64,000 nt of DNA, from contig NZ_CP048115.1 of assembly GCF_010093045.1 (NCBI RefSeq), positions 124,001-188,000 on the forward strand. Reading direction: 5' to 3'. This document shows, in pieces, positions 17,811-27,751 of the stretch; position 1 is the first letter of the stretch; each line of letters opens with the position of its first letter. Source of the DNA: Mucilaginibacter sp. 14171R-50 (GTDB lineage: Bacteria > Bacteroidota > Bacteroidia > Sphingobacteriales > Sphingobacteriaceae). The position numbers were made by a program, and so were the translations under genes. The notes under the pieces were generated by a model. The model did no database searches and was not told the origin of the DNA. It saw only the letters and a list, made by a program, of their open reading frames with translations.

Positions 17811-20800
17811 TTAGAAACTTACGTTAAGGCCAAGCGAATAAGCCCGCGGCTTGCGATAGTTACCGCCAAATTGTCCGTTCTCGCCTACTTCAGGGTCGTA
17901 GCTCGGGTTAAATTTGGTAAAGGTGTACAGGTTATTACCCGAGAAGTATACCCTTAGGTTTGATATTCCTTTTACAAAATTTGGTTTAAAGTTGTAGCCC
18001 AGGTTTACGTTCTGGATACGCAGGAACGAACCATCCTGCACGTACCAGTTCGATGCGTAGTTTACACGGGTAGAGTTTACGCTCGGGTAAGTGTTGCTTG
18101 GGTTATCCGGTGTCCAGCGTTGCAGCTGCGCGCTTGGGGTAAACTTCGAGAAGTTAAAAATGTCGTTACCCTGCACGCCGTAAATCTGTGCCGAAAGATC
18201 GAACCTGTCGTACTTTAACGAAGTGTTAAAGCTATAAGTAAACTTAGGGTTAGGGTTACCTATGATATACTTACCGTTTTGCCCTACCGGCAGCGGGCCG
18301 CCTGCTATGTATTTGATATCCCCCGCTTTTTGGGTGGTGCCGTCAACCGGCGATGTACCGCCATCCTGCTGCACAATGCCATCAAACAGGTATCCTACAA
18401 ATACGTTGGCGGGCTGGCCGTTTATATAATAATTTAACGGCGCGCGTATGGCCTCGATATCGCCCTGTGCAGCTTCGATGCTGTTACCGCCACCAATGTT
18501 CAGTACTTTGTTACGGTTAATACTTAGGTTACCACCTACATTCCAGCTTAGTTTACCTTGCAGTACCTGGGCGTTTACACCTAACTCAAAGCCTTTGTTA
18601 TCAATAGTACCATCGTTGATCTGGATAACGCTGTAACCTGATGACAGTGCTATCTGGTTTAGGCGAAGCAGATCGGTAGTATGTTTGTAGTAATAATCTG
18701 CCGTAATGGTAAAGCGCTGGTTAAACAGGCCTATATCCACACCCAGGTCAAGCTGGCGGGTGGTTTCCCATTTAAGGCTTTTATTACCAAGGCCGTTAAA
18801 CACCTTGCCGTTAACGTTCGATCCATCGTTGAAGAACGGCGGGCCGTAACCTGTTTGGAACCCCCCATCGGTAAAATATTTGTAGCTGCCCAATAACGAC
18901 AGGGACTGATAAGGCGATATGCCCTGATTACCTACCAAACCGTAGCTTCCGCGTACTTTTAGTTCAGATATTTCGGGTATAGCTTTCATAAACGCTTCTT
19001 CGTTCACCTTCCAGGCTACAGCACCCGTAGGGAAGAAAGCGTATTTGTTGTTATCACCAAATTTAGACGAACCATCTGTACGGCCGGTAAACGTAAACAG
19101 GTAACGGTTAAATAAAGTATAATTGAAACGGCCGTAGTACGACTCCAACACCGTGCGGGTAAGGTTGTTACCTACTACGTAAGTAGTGGCGCCGGCAAGG
19201 TTCTCGTTGCCCAAAATATCGTTCACAAAGCCCTGGCCCTGTATAAACGATGTGCGCACGGTAGTGTTCTCATAACTGGTACCCGCCACAAAGTTGATGT
19301 GATGGTCTTTACCCAGATCGCGGTCGTAAGTTAAAAAGTTCTCTACAATAAGGTGGTTGGCGCTATAGTTATTCAGCTGGCCAAAGCCCTGAAACTGGTA
19401 ACCGGTCCCGGTAGCATCGCGCGGCTGGTAATTATCGCTTATGGAGTTACCGTAGGCATTACTGATGCGGCTGCGCAGATTTAAACCCTTCATAATATCC
19501 CAGCTTATAAAAGCGGATGACAAAAGGTCGATAGTTTTGCTTTGGTTGGTAACCTCGTTTGCTATTTGCAGCGGGTTGCCATAGTCGTTACTACCAATGT
19601 GGAAATAGGTGCCGTCCTCATTATAAGCGGGAAAGATAATATTACGATCCACCGACAAGCCCTGTCCGTAGTTTTTTGTCCAGGTGCTTATCACGTTTAT
19701 ACCTGCGGTAAGGTTTTGTTTAAGCTTTTGCTCCAGGTTAACACGGCCGATGTACTTTTCGTACCCGTTTTTTATAGCCAGGCCCTGCTCGTTATAATAA
19801 TTGCCCGATATGGCGTAGATGGTTTTATCGTTACCACCGTCGGCGGTAAGGGTATAGCTTTGTGATATAGGGTTGCGGTAAACCAGCTTTGCCCAATCGG
19901 TGTTGTATGGCCATTTGGATTTGTTTGGGTCAATACCACGCAGTTCGGCAACCGATGGGTAATAAGTACCGCCAATGGTTTGGCCAACATACTGCGGCGC
20001 CTCGCCACCGTTTATACGCGACTCGTTACTTAAAATGGCCACATCGGCCGGGTCATGAAATACGTCGAGCTTGTTACCTAACGTAGAAAGGGTGGTTAGT
20101 GCATTTAATGTAATACGCGCCTGGCCTTTTTTACCTTTACGTGTGGTGATCAAAAGCACCCCATTGGCCCCCCTGGACCCGTAAATGGCCGCTGACGACG
20201 CGTCTTTCAGTACTTCTACCGATTCGATGTCATCAGGGTTTACCTGTTTAATATCGCCGGCATCGCCCAATGGGATACCGTCAATAACCACAAGCGCGTT
20301 GGCATCGCTGCGCGAACCATAACCCCTTACGCGGATAGTTGCGCCCGCGCCAGGCTGGCCCGATGGCGCAATTACCTGCACACCGGCAATTTTACCTTGT
20401 AACAACTGGTCTACATTGCCCGACGGAACGCGGTTTAGGTCGCTGCCCTTGATAGAGCCTACCGAACCGGTCACATCGCGTTTTTTGGTAGTCCCGTAAC
20501 CTACAACTACCACATCGTTTAGGTCGCGTGTGGCGTTTTGCAGGGTAACATCTAATTTAGTTTGCGATGCGTTTACCGGCAGTTCGCGGGTTTGCATCCC
20601 TATAAACGAGAAAACAAGGGTAGCTCCTGTTCCCGGCACAGATATAACGTATTTACCGTTAACATCAGATACCGCCCTTGTAGCGGTACCTTTTACTGCA
20701 ATGGTAACACCCGGCAGGGTAATCCCCTCCTGGTCTGCTACCGTACCTGTAACCTGCCTTTGCTGGGCTAACACATTTGCGGTGCTAAAGCAAAGTAAGA

Positions 20801-20837
20801 TCACACAAACAAATGTTGTGTAAAAAATTGTCCTCAT
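17811..20837 (-). CDS. SusC/RagA-family TonB-dependent outer-membrane transporter
   Basis: This 1,008-residue protein begins with a signal peptide (to about residue 25). A CarboxypepD_reg-like domain follows (VTGTVADQEGITLPGVTIAVKG, about 28-110), then the plug with the SusC signature VVVVGYGTTKKRDVTGSV and VRGYGSRSDANALVVIDGIPLG. A 22-strand-type beta-barrel ends in LGLNVSF with the terminal Phe expected for outer-membrane insertion. It imports oligosaccharides using TonB energy and pairs with the SusD protein encoded next. It heads the mannan-type locus. Upstream is a 277-bp region shared with the divergent OmpA gene, containing a GCGGC...GCCGC hairpin in the leader at 20862-20880. Confidence 0.97.
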   Translation of the reverse strand: MRTIFYTTFVCVILLCFSTANVLAQQRQVTGTVADQEGITLPGVTIAVKGTATRAVSDVNGKYVISVPGTGATLVFSFIGMQTRELPVNASQTKLDVTLQNATRDLNDVVVVGYGTTKKRDVTGSVGSIKGSDLNRVPSGNVDQLLQGKIAGVQVIAPSGQPGAGATIRVRGYGSRSDANALVVIDGIPLGDAGDIKQVNPDDIESVEVLKDASSAAIYGSRGANGVLLITTRKGKKGQARITLNALTTLSTLGNKLDVFHDPADVAILSNESRINGGEAPQYVGQTIGGTYYPSVAELRGIDPNKSKWPYNTDWAKLVYRNPISQSYTLTADGGNDKTIYAISGNYYNEQGLAIKNGYEKYIGRVNLEQKLKQNLTAGINVISTWTKNYGQGLSVDRNIIFPAYNEDGTYFHIGSNDYGNPLQIANEVTNQSKTIDLLSSAFISWDIMKGLNLRSRISNAYGNSISDNYQPRDATGTGYQFQGFGQLNNYSANHLIVENFLTYDRDLGKDHHINFVAGTSYENTTVRTSFIQGQGFVNDILGNENLAGATTYVVGNNLTRTVLESYYGRFNYTLFNRYLFTFTGRTDGSSKFGDNNKYAFFPTGAVAWKVNEEAFMKAIPEISELKVRGSYGLVGNQGISPYQSLSLLGSYKYFTDGGFQTGYGPPFFNDGSNVNGKVFNGLGNKSLKWETTRQLDLGVDIGLFNQRFTITADYYYKHTTDLLRLNQIALSSGYSVIQINDGTIDNKGFELGVNAQVLQGKLSWNVGGNLSINRNKVLNIGGGNSIEAAQGDIEAIRAPLNYYINGQPANVFVGYLFDGIVQQDGGTSPVDGTTQKAGDIKYIAGGPLPVGQNGKYIIGNPNPKFTYSFNTSLKYDRFDLSAQIYGVQGNDIFNFSKFTPSAQLQRWTPDNPSNTYPSVNSTRVNYASNWYVQDGSFLRIQNVNLGYNFKPNFVKGISNLRVYFSGNNLYTFTKFNPSYDPEVGENGQFGGNYRKPRAYSLGLNVSF

Positions 20838-21034
20838 AAATTTTTAATTGGTTTATAGCGGCAATATTAGTTTAGCCGCAAAACTTGTTATTACACTATA
20901 GTTACTAAGTAGTACACAAACGCGTTAAACCGCGTTACAATAGGCTTAAGGCATTATTTTTTCGTAAAACAAAGGGGCGCTTTTCTTATTAGCATAAATA
21001 AATAAACTAAAGGCTTCATTACATGTTTATTCAT

Positions 21035-21063
21035 TTTGCATGAAGCGTAAAAACCTATATTTA
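21035..21063 (+). promoter_or_regulatory. Promoter TTTG-17-TATATTTA for the OmpA lipoprotein gene
   Basis: TTTG at 21035-21038 and TATATTTA at 21056-21063 are separated by 17 bp, within the range of the Bacteroidota primary sigma factor (TTTG, 17-23 bp, TAnnTTTG). The -7 box ends 51 bp before the ATG at 21115, so a leader of about 45 nt is predicted. A GCTTCAT/ATGAAGC inverted repeat surrounds the -33 box. Confidence 0.55.
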
Positions 21064-21114
21064 CAATATCGGGTAACCGTTATCGTTTTTTTTATTTACC
21101 AAATCATCTAAAAC

Positions 21115-21651
21115 ATGAAGTTTTTAAAAACATCTATTTTACCGTTCGCACTACTATTAGGTATAGCCGTTTTACCGGCTTGTTCAAAAAAAGTAATGAA
21201 ACCATCGCCGCCCTTTGTAGCGCCGGCAAGCAATACGCCAACCACACCGCCACCAGCCCAGGAGAAACCTGCACCAGCGCCAGAGAAACCAGCGCCTGCA
21301 CCAGCCCCCGCACCACCCGACTATAATTTTAGCAACATACAGTTTGAATTTAACTCAGGCATTTTAAAAACAGATGCCTACCCTATTCTGGATAAGGCTG
21401 CCGCCGAAATGAAAAAAGACCAATCGGTGAAATTTGTACTGAACGGCAATTCATCTGCCGAGGGTACCGAAGAGCATAACATGGCACTTTCGGTTGAACG
21501 CGCTAACGCTGTAAAAACCTACCTGGTTAATACCGGTGTAAACGGCGCCAACCTGGAAGTGAAAGGTTACGGCGAATCGAAACCCATCACCTCAAACGCA
21601 ACCGAAGAAGGCCGCGCGTTAAACCGCCGGGTTGAAATAAAAAAACAATAA
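21115..21651 (+). CDS. OmpA-family lipoprotein with proline-rich linker
   Basis: This 178-residue protein has a lipobox at Cys23 (AVLPAC). A linker of about 40 residues follows, dominated by Pro, Ala, Lys and Glu (repeats of APEKPAPA). The C-terminal OmpA-like domain (about 70-178) includes VKFVLNGNSSAEGTEEHN and VKGYGESKPITSNATEEGRALNRRVEI, with the Asp/Arg-type residues that bind peptidoglycan diaminopimelate. It should tether the outer membrane to the cell wall (Pal-like role). The gene is monocistronic, with a clear promoter and a strong terminator. Confidence 0.93.
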   Translation: MKFLKTSILPFALLLGIAVLPACSKKVMKPSPPFVAPASNTPTTPPPAQEKPAPAPEKPAPAPAPAPPDYNFSNIQFEFNSGILKTDAYPILDKAAAEMKKDQSVKFVLNGNSSAEGTEEHNMALSVERANAVKTYLVNTGVNGANLEVKGYGESKPITSNATEEGRALNRRVEIKKQ

Positions 21652-21670
21652 GTTTAAGTTATTTAAACTT

Positions 21671-21709
21671 AAGGGGCTAAGCATTTTAAAAAGTGTTTAG
21701 CCCCTTTTT
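21671..21709 (+). terminator. Intrinsic terminator after the OmpA lipoprotein gene
   Basis: GGGGCTAAGCA and TGTTTAGCCCC form an 11-bp stem with one wobble, and CCCC is followed by TTTTTA. It starts about 20 bp after the stop codon. Confidence 0.85.
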
Positions 21710-21765
21710 ATTGGTTGTAGCAGTTATATACTTTGCTATCTTTATAAAGCTTAAAACCTCAAAGA

Positions 21766-22755
21766 TTGAATAACGACATCTACAACAAACTGCATGCAGA
21801 CGCCTACATCAGCGATAATTCGTTTGAAAACCTCGGGCAAAAACACACCAAAAAGCTATTCTCTGTTCATTGGGAACTAAAAATTTTGCTTTACCTGGGT
21901 GTAATGCTGCTTACCGCCGGGTTGGGCATACTGGTTTATAAAAATATAGATACCATTGGGCACCAGGCGGTATTGGCCTTTATAGCTTTGGTAAGTATTG
22001 GGAGTTTTGCGTATTGCTTTAAATTTAAACCCCCGTTTAGCTGGGGCAAAGTAAAAGCGCCAAATACGGGATTCGATTATATTTTGTTATTGGGTAGCAT
22101 CAGCATGGTAACTTTTATAGGCTACCTGCAATACCAATACAATGTTTTTGGTTTAAGTTACGGCCTGGCTACATTTGTTCCAATGCTGTTGCTGTTCTTT
22201 TTGGCTTATTATTTCGATCATTTAGGCATCCTGAGTATGGCTATTGCCGCCCTTGCCCTGTGGATGGGGGTATCTATCACCCCAAAAACATTACTGGCCT
22301 ACGGCACTTTTAATAGCAGCGAAATTATTTCTACCTACGTGGTACTGGGCTTAATGCTGCTTGCGGCGGCTTATATAACCCAACGCTTCGATATTAAAAA
22401 GCACTTTAAATTCAGCTATCATCATTACGGGGTGCACGTTACATTTATTGCATTGCTGGCTGGATATTTTGACCGCTACGATACTGCTTTAAGCGTTTTA
22501 TGGATAGTGATGCTTTTGGCACTGGCGGTTTATATTTATTTGGATGCTTATAAGGAAAGATCTTTTTATTTTATACTGCTCACCATTTTATACAGCTACT
22601 TTGCCTTAAGCTGCCTACTGGTGCGGTTACTTTACGCGCTTATGCGCGAAGGTTCCATTTACTTATTACTAATGTGTTTCATTGGGTCGGCCATTGGTTT
22701 AATATTTCTATTGATAAACGTCAACAAAAGCTTAAAGCACGATGATCATATATAA
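21766..22755 (+). CDS. Multi-span membrane protein, DUF2157-like (first of a pair)
   Basis: The start is TTG at 21766; no ATG occurs in frame until residue 47, which lies inside the first membrane span. The 329-residue protein has a soluble N-terminal part of about 35 residues (SDNSFENLG...LFSVHWELKILLYLGVMLLTAGLG) and then about nine or ten transmembrane helices. The N-terminal arrangement resembles DUF2157-type proteins. No catalytic motif is visible and the function is unknown. It overlaps the next gene by 14 bp, so the two are translated together. Confidence 0.75.
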   Translation: MNNDIYNKLHADAYISDNSFENLGQKHTKKLFSVHWELKILLYLGVMLLTAGLGILVYKNIDTIGHQAVLAFIALVSIGSFAYCFKFKPPFSWGKVKAPNTGFDYILLLGSISMVTFIGYLQYQYNVFGLSYGLATFVPMLLLFFLAYYFDHLGILSMAIAALALWMGVSITPKTLLAYGTFNSSEIISTYVVLGLMLLAAAYITQRFDIKKHFKFSYHHYGVHVTFIALLAGYFDRYDTALSVLWIVMLLALAVYIYLDAYKERSFYFILLTILYSYFALSCLLVRLLYALMREGSIYLLLMCFIGSAIGLIFLLINVNKSLKHDDHI

Positions 22756-23923
22756 CAAACAGTGGCTTGATAATAAATATATAACCGACCAGGTTACGGT
22801 AGATTACCACGAAGGCTATATCACCAAGGATGAATATATCAAAATAAAAGCTGCCCACCCTATAGGTTTTTATACGCCGGGGTTAATGGTGAGCGCGGGT
22901 TTATTTATATTAACTTTTATTATTGCCATTGTATCCCTCGGCTTAATAAGTGTAATAGCATCAGGTGCCGGGGCGCTTGAGAGCCCTGGGTGGCCTTTAT
23001 TTTCAGGCGTAATATATTACATTACTTTAGAAATATTAACCAAAGACAAAAACTACTTTCACTCGGGAGTAGATAACGCGCTTTTATATTTTTCGGCCAT
23101 TTTACTGGGGGGCGGTTTTATTTGGATGATCTCAAAAATGCACCTAACCGATGGCAACAACCTTTTGTCGGCCATGATTATTTTACTGCTTTGCGCCGCG
23201 CTTACCTTGCGCTTTGCCGATGTTGTTACCGCAGGTGCAGCTTGTGCAGCCGCATTTGCCTGTGTTTATTTTTTTTGGGAGATGGCGGGTAAAATTGGCG
23301 TGGCAACCATGCCTTTTATGATGATGATAGCGGCAGGAGCATCGTACTATTTATTCGACAAACTAAGCCATAACATCCGGTATATTTACTACACCAATTG
23401 CATTAGCATAGGTAAACTGCTAAGCCTGCTTACTCTGTATGCCGCCGGCAACTATTACGTGGTTAACACTTTAAATAATATGCTTAACGGCCTTGACGAT
23501 ACCCATACCACTATCCCGGTTGGTTTTATCTTTTGGATGTGGACCGCTTTGCTGCCTGTTGTTTACATTGTTTTTGGCCTTAAACAGAAAGATGCCCTGC
23601 TGATGCGTACAGGTATTGTTTTAGTTGGCGCAACGGTAGCAACTGTCAGAAACTATTACCATTTGTTACCCATCGAAATAATGCTTACCCTATCGGGAAT
23701 TATTCTTTTGGCGGCAGCTTATGCCGTGATCACTTACCTTAAAAAGCCGCGTTACGGCATTACCTACGCCGAACCTGAAGAAACCAGCACCTTGGATAGC
23801 CTTAATTTAGAGGGTTTAGCCATTGGCCAGGCCGCATCGCATTTACCCCCTGCCGGCCAGGGGACATCTACCCCGTTTGGGGGTGGCAGCGGCGGTGGCG
23901 GCGGGTCGAGCGGTAGTTTTTAA
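22742..23923 (+). CDS. Multi-span membrane protein with Gly/Ser-rich tail (second of a pair)
   Basis: This is a 393-residue protein. A soluble N-terminal segment of about 45 residues (KQWLDNKYITDQVTVDYHEGYITKDEYIKIK) resembles the helical start of DUF2157 proteins. About ten membrane spans follow, then a tail ending FGGGSGGGGGSSGSF. Gly/Ser tails of this sort occur on several bacterial membrane proteins of unknown role. The gene overlaps the preceding membrane-protein gene by 14 bp in another frame, indicating translational coupling and a probable two-subunit complex. I assign no function. Confidence 0.75.
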   Translation: MIIYNKQWLDNKYITDQVTVDYHEGYITKDEYIKIKAAHPIGFYTPGLMVSAGLFILTFIIAIVSLGLISVIASGAGALESPGWPLFSGVIYYITLEILTKDKNYFHSGVDNALLYFSAILLGGGFIWMISKMHLTDGNNLLSAMIILLLCAALTLRFADVVTAGAACAAAFACVYFFWEMAGKIGVATMPFMMMIAAGASYYLFDKLSHNIRYIYYTNCISIGKLLSLLTLYAAGNYYVVNTLNNMLNGLDDTHTTIPVGFIFWMWTALLPVVYIVFGLKQKDALLMRTGIVLVGATVATVRNYYHLLPIEIMLTLSGIILLAAAYAVITYLKKPRYGITYAEPEETSTLDSLNLEGLAIGQAASHLPPAGQGTSTPFGGGSGGGGGSSGSF

Positions 23924-23932
23924 AGCCCAGCT

Positions 23933-25243
23933 TTACTTTTTCACCAGATCTGCCGGGTTAACGGGATTGCTTAGCAGGTGTCCAAACAGTTCCCAGCGTT
24001 TTTCGGGGGCCTTTGCAGTGCCGCCGTTGCGTTCTATATAGCCTTTAACCAGGTCCTGCCCGTAGTTGTAATTTATAACATAACTGCGGTATTTTTTGAT
24101 GAAGCTCATAGATTTATCAGCGGTTTCATCGTTCATTAAACAATACTTTTTAAGGAAGCTGCGGGCTTTGCTTTGGCTCATGGTTTCGTTTATCAAACCC
24201 CGCGCGGCTTCGTTGCGCGCATAGTTTAAGCGGCCTTTCAATTCTAATGCTTTAAAGTATGTGTCGACGCCGGCGGTATCTAATCCGGCCAGCGGCAGCA
24301 ATACATTTTTGGCAAACTTTACCTTATCATCCCCCGGGAAAGCTACCTCGATACCATAATTGGCGCTGCCTTCGGCAATTAGCGATTGCGGACTGAACAA
24401 CGGGTAAAGCGATATCTCTACCCATCCCCTGTCGTGATACAGGTTTTTCTCAAGCAGCATGTTATATACGTGGTGGCCCGGGTAACTTTCGTGGCTGCCC
24501 ACATCAATAGCTCGGTCAATAAATATTTTGATATCAGTATTGATCTGTACCGTGCTTTGATACTTGCCTTTATACCAGTTGTAACCGTTCCAGGGTTTAT
24601 CGGTAACATATTCTAACGCGAAGTTTTCGCCGGCAGGAAGCTTATAATGTGCAAGCGTGCGTTTGCGGGCCTCAGCAATGGCAGCTTTCATTACCGCATC
24701 CAGTTTATCTTTAGGGATAACAAATTTATTGGCCAGTTTCTGAAACCTGTCGTTTACATTGCCTTTACCCGGCAGCAGGCTATCCAGCTTATCTAAATCT
24801 GCTTTAAAATATTCTTCGGCGTAAGCCGGCGCTGCAACGCCAAATAATTCTCTCGATTCTTCATCGAACGAGCGGTACTCGCCGGCGTAAATTCTTACCC
24901 GCCGGCCAAACGCTATCAGCTGGTTATACATCCAGTGCGCCCTTATTTTGTTCGAGTCGACCTGCGAGCCGTCCGCCAGCAGCTTTATATCGTTCATTAA
25001 CATGTTAATGCTGGCCAGCAGGCTATCCCGGGGGAAGGTTTTATCCGTAATTTCTTTCGGTTTCAACGAGTCGGGGCCGTAGTAGGCATCCACAAAATCG
25101 CTGTCGAACTGGCCAATGGTAAGGCCAAGGGTTACATATTGTTGCGCGAATTTATTCAGTTTTTTACCTTCGACGGTATCAGAAGCCTTCTGTTTGCACG
25201 ACAGGGCGAACAAAACAGGTATCAACAGCAGTAGTTTTTTCAT
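23933..25243 (-). CDS. DUF885-like putative metallohydrolase, lipoprotein
   Basis: Start ATG 25243 gives 436 residues with a lipobox at Cys16 (LFALSC). The family mark is HESYPGHH (His251, Glu252, His257, His258) followed by Glu291 in IAEGSANYG. This resembles the HExxPGHH motif and downstream EG(W/S)A motif of DUF885 proteins, thought to be zinc peptidases or related hydrolases. The lipobox places it in the envelope. It is convergent with the membrane-protein pair and divergent from a TonB receptor gene. The substrate is unknown. The metal site is read from the motif and the enzymatic class is inferred. Confidence 0.8.
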   Translation of the reverse strand: MKKLLLLIPVLFALSCKQKASDTVEGKKLNKFAQQYVTLGLTIGQFDSDFVDAYYGPDSLKPKEITDKTFPRDSLLASINMLMNDIKLLADGSQVDSNKIRAHWMYNQLIAFGRRVRIYAGEYRSFDEESRELFGVAAPAYAEEYFKADLDKLDSLLPGKGNVNDRFQKLANKFVIPKDKLDAVMKAAIAEARKRTLAHYKLPAGENFALEYVTDKPWNGYNWYKGKYQSTVQINTDIKIFIDRAIDVGSHESYPGHHVYNMLLEKNLYHDRGWVEISLYPLFSPQSLIAEGSANYGIEVAFPGDDKVKFAKNVLLPLAGLDTAGVDTYFKALELKGRLNYARNEAARGLINETMSQSKARSFLKKYCLMNDETADKSMSFIKKYRSYVINYNYGQDLVKGYIERNGGTAKAPEKRWELFGHLLSNPVNPADLVKK

Positions 25244-25386
25244 GGGCGGATGTTTGCGCCGCAAGTTAAGAATTCCTTTTTAAACGGATTTGCAATGGCC
25301 ATTATAAGTACAATTAAAAGCCGCGGAAGAATTTTCTGAAAGTCCATCCATCATAAGCGTTTAAACCTCATCTTTGGTTATCTGAT

Positions 25387-27750
25387 ATGAAAAAAATCTT
25401 GCTTGTCATCTTATGCATTGCTCCTTTAGCAGGGTTTTGCCAAACCGGGGTAATTCGCGGCAAAATAACCAATACGCTAAGCAATGCACCGCTATACGGG
25501 GTAAGTGTAAGCCTGTTATCCGCAACAACCGGTACCGTTACAGATAGTGCCGGCAACTACCAAATAAGCCAATTAACACCAGGTTATTACACCCTGCAGG
25601 TGTCGTTATTAGGATACCGGACCAAAATAATTTATGATATCCAGGTTACCAATGCCAAAACAGCCGTTGCTGATATCAACCTTGACGAAGACGCGCAAAC
25701 TTTAGATGAAGTAAAAATATCCGCATCAAAATTTTATAAACCGTTAGAAAGCCCGGTATCGTTACGTACCATTGGCGCTACCGAAATAAAACGCAACCCG
25801 GGGGGCAACCGCGATATAAGTAAAGTGATACAATCGCTGCCCGGGGTATCTTCGCCGGTAAGTTTCCGGAATGATATTATCATTCGTGGCGGCGCCCCTA
25901 ACGAGAACAGGTTTTATATTGATGGCGTAGAGATACCAAACATCAATCATTTTGCAACACAGGGTTCATCGGGCGGGCCGGTGGGGCTTATCAATGTTGA
26001 TTTTATAAACGAAGTGGATTTTTATTCGGGCGCGTTTCCGGCTAATCGCGGCAACGCTTTAAGCTCGGTATTCGAGTTTAAACAAAAAGATGGCCCAACC
26101 GACCGCCAGCACGCCACTTTAACCTTAGGCTCGAGCGATTTCGCTGCTTCGCTGGCGGGGCCGCTGGGCAAAAAAACCACCTTTATATCGTCTTACCGTT
26201 ATTCGTACCTGCAAGGGTTGTTTAAACTGCTTGGCCTGCCGTTCCTGCCATCGTACCAGGATTTTCAGTTCAAATTAAAAACAAAGTTTAACCAAAATAA
26301 CGAACTTACTATTTTGGGCCTTGGCGCTATTGACCGGTTTAAACTTAACCTGAACGCCAAGAACACCGAGCTAAACAGCTACACATTGGCCAACATCCCT
26401 GTTAATTCGCAAAATAACTATACAATTGGGGCAACGTATAAAAACTTTCGCAGCAACGGGTACAGTTTGTTTGTTTTAAGCCGCGATTTTTTAGATAACC
26501 AGGCAATAAAATACCAGGATAACAACGAAGCCGGCACCAAAACGCTGGATTACGTATCGCAGGAGATAGAAAATAAATTCAGGTTCGAGAACGTAAGCAG
26601 TATGAATGGCTACCGCTTAAATTTTGGCGCCGGGGCCGAATCGGCCGAATACAGCACCAACACGTTTAACCTGTTGCCCTTCGGCAGCAATATTTACACA
26701 TCAAACATCAGCTTTTTTAACTATAGCTTGTTCGGGCAGCTAAGCCGCCCTTATTTACAGGACAGGCTTATGCTATCATTTGGCGTGCGTGCCGATGCCA
26801 ATACTTTTTCGGGCAGGATGAATAACTTGTTAAAAACCCTTTCTCCGCGTTTATCAGCTTCTTATAATTTTACCGATAAAATAAGCCTTAATTTCAACAC
26901 CGGTATTTATTATCAATTACCTGCTTATACTGTTTTGGGCTACCGCGATAAAAACGGTATACCCGCCAATAAAAACGTTGACTATATAAACAATAAACAA
27001 CTGGTGCTGGGGGTTGAATATAATACGCAAAAAAATACACGTTTTACCGTGGAGGGCTTTTATAAAGCTTATAAAAACTATCCGCTTGAGCGGGTACTCG
27101 GCGATAGCATTCCACTTGCCAATCTGGGTGCCGATTTTGGCGTAGTTGGCAACCAGGAGGTTGTTGGGGCTACAAACGGACGTAGTTATGGGTTGGAGTT
27201 TTTTGCTCAGCAACGGTTGAACAAGGGGTTTTACGGTATACTGGCTCTTACGCTTTTCAAAAGCGAGTTTCAGGATAAAAATGGCAGGTATGTGCAGTCG
27301 TCATGGAACAACCGTTATATTTTAAGCATGACGGGTGGAAAAGTATTTAAACGCAACTGGGAGGTTGGCGCTAAATTACGGTATACAGGCGGAAGCCCGT
27401 ATACGCCTTACGATATAAGCTCGTCAACATTGAAAAGCAACTACAGCATTTTTCCGCAGGGGATACCTGATTGGACGCAGCTTAATACAAGGCGTTTAAA
27501 AGATTTTTACCAGCTGGATGTTAGGGTTGATAAAAAATATCCGTTCAAAAGATTTACTCTTAATATATATGTGGATATACAAAACCTTACCAACAATCAG
27601 TATCAACTGCAAGCATACCTAGTGCCGGATAGAGATGCCGATGGAAACATAGCCGATGCGCCGGGAGATCCCTCACGGTTTAAGTCGAAATTGCTTGATA
27701 ATAAGAGCGGAAACGTACTGCCAACCATTGGGGTTATCTTCGAATTGTAG
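25387..27750 (+). CDS. TonB-dependent receptor with carboxypeptidase-like N-domain
   Basis: This 787-residue protein has a signal peptide (MKKILLVILCIAPLAGFCQ). A CarboxypepD_reg-like domain follows (VIRGKITNTLSNAPLYGVSVSL, about 20-100), then a plug with IIRGGAPNENRFYIDGVEIPN and a beta-barrel to a C-terminal Leu (GVIFEL). It lacks the SusC signature and has no SusD partner, so it is more like an iron, cofactor or peptide receptor. The substrate is not evident and no riboswitch or Fur-like box is obvious upstream. The stop is 1 bp from the stop of the convergent TRIC gene. Confidence 0.92.
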   Translation: MKKILLVILCIAPLAGFCQTGVIRGKITNTLSNAPLYGVSVSLLSATTGTVTDSAGNYQISQLTPGYYTLQVSLLGYRTKIIYDIQVTNAKTAVADINLDEDAQTLDEVKISASKFYKPLESPVSLRTIGATEIKRNPGGNRDISKVIQSLPGVSSPVSFRNDIIIRGGAPNENRFYIDGVEIPNINHFATQGSSGGPVGLINVDFINEVDFYSGAFPANRGNALSSVFEFKQKDGPTDRQHATLTLGSSDFAASLAGPLGKKTTFISSYRYSYLQGLFKLLGLPFLPSYQDFQFKLKTKFNQNNELTILGLGAIDRFKLNLNAKNTELNSYTLANIPVNSQNNYTIGATYKNFRSNGYSLFVLSRDFLDNQAIKYQDNNEAGTKTLDYVSQEIENKFRFENVSSMNGYRLNFGAGAESAEYSTNTFNLLPFGSNIYTSNISFFNYSLFGQLSRPYLQDRLMLSFGVRADANTFSGRMNNLLKTLSPRLSASYNFTDKISLNFNTGIYYQLPAYTVLGYRDKNGIPANKNVDYINNKQLVLGVEYNTQKNTRFTVEGFYKAYKNYPLERVLGDSIPLANLGADFGVVGNQEVVGATNGRSYGLEFFAQQRLNKGFYGILALTLFKSEFQDKNGRYVQSSWNNRYILSMTGGKVFKRNWEVGAKLRYTGGSPYTPYDISSSTLKSNYSIFPQGIPDWTQLNTRRLKDFYQLDVRVDKKYPFKRFTLNIYVDIQNLTNNQYQLQAYLVPDRDADGNIADAPGDPSRFKSKLLDNKSGNVLPTIGVIFEL

Positions 27751-27751
27751 G

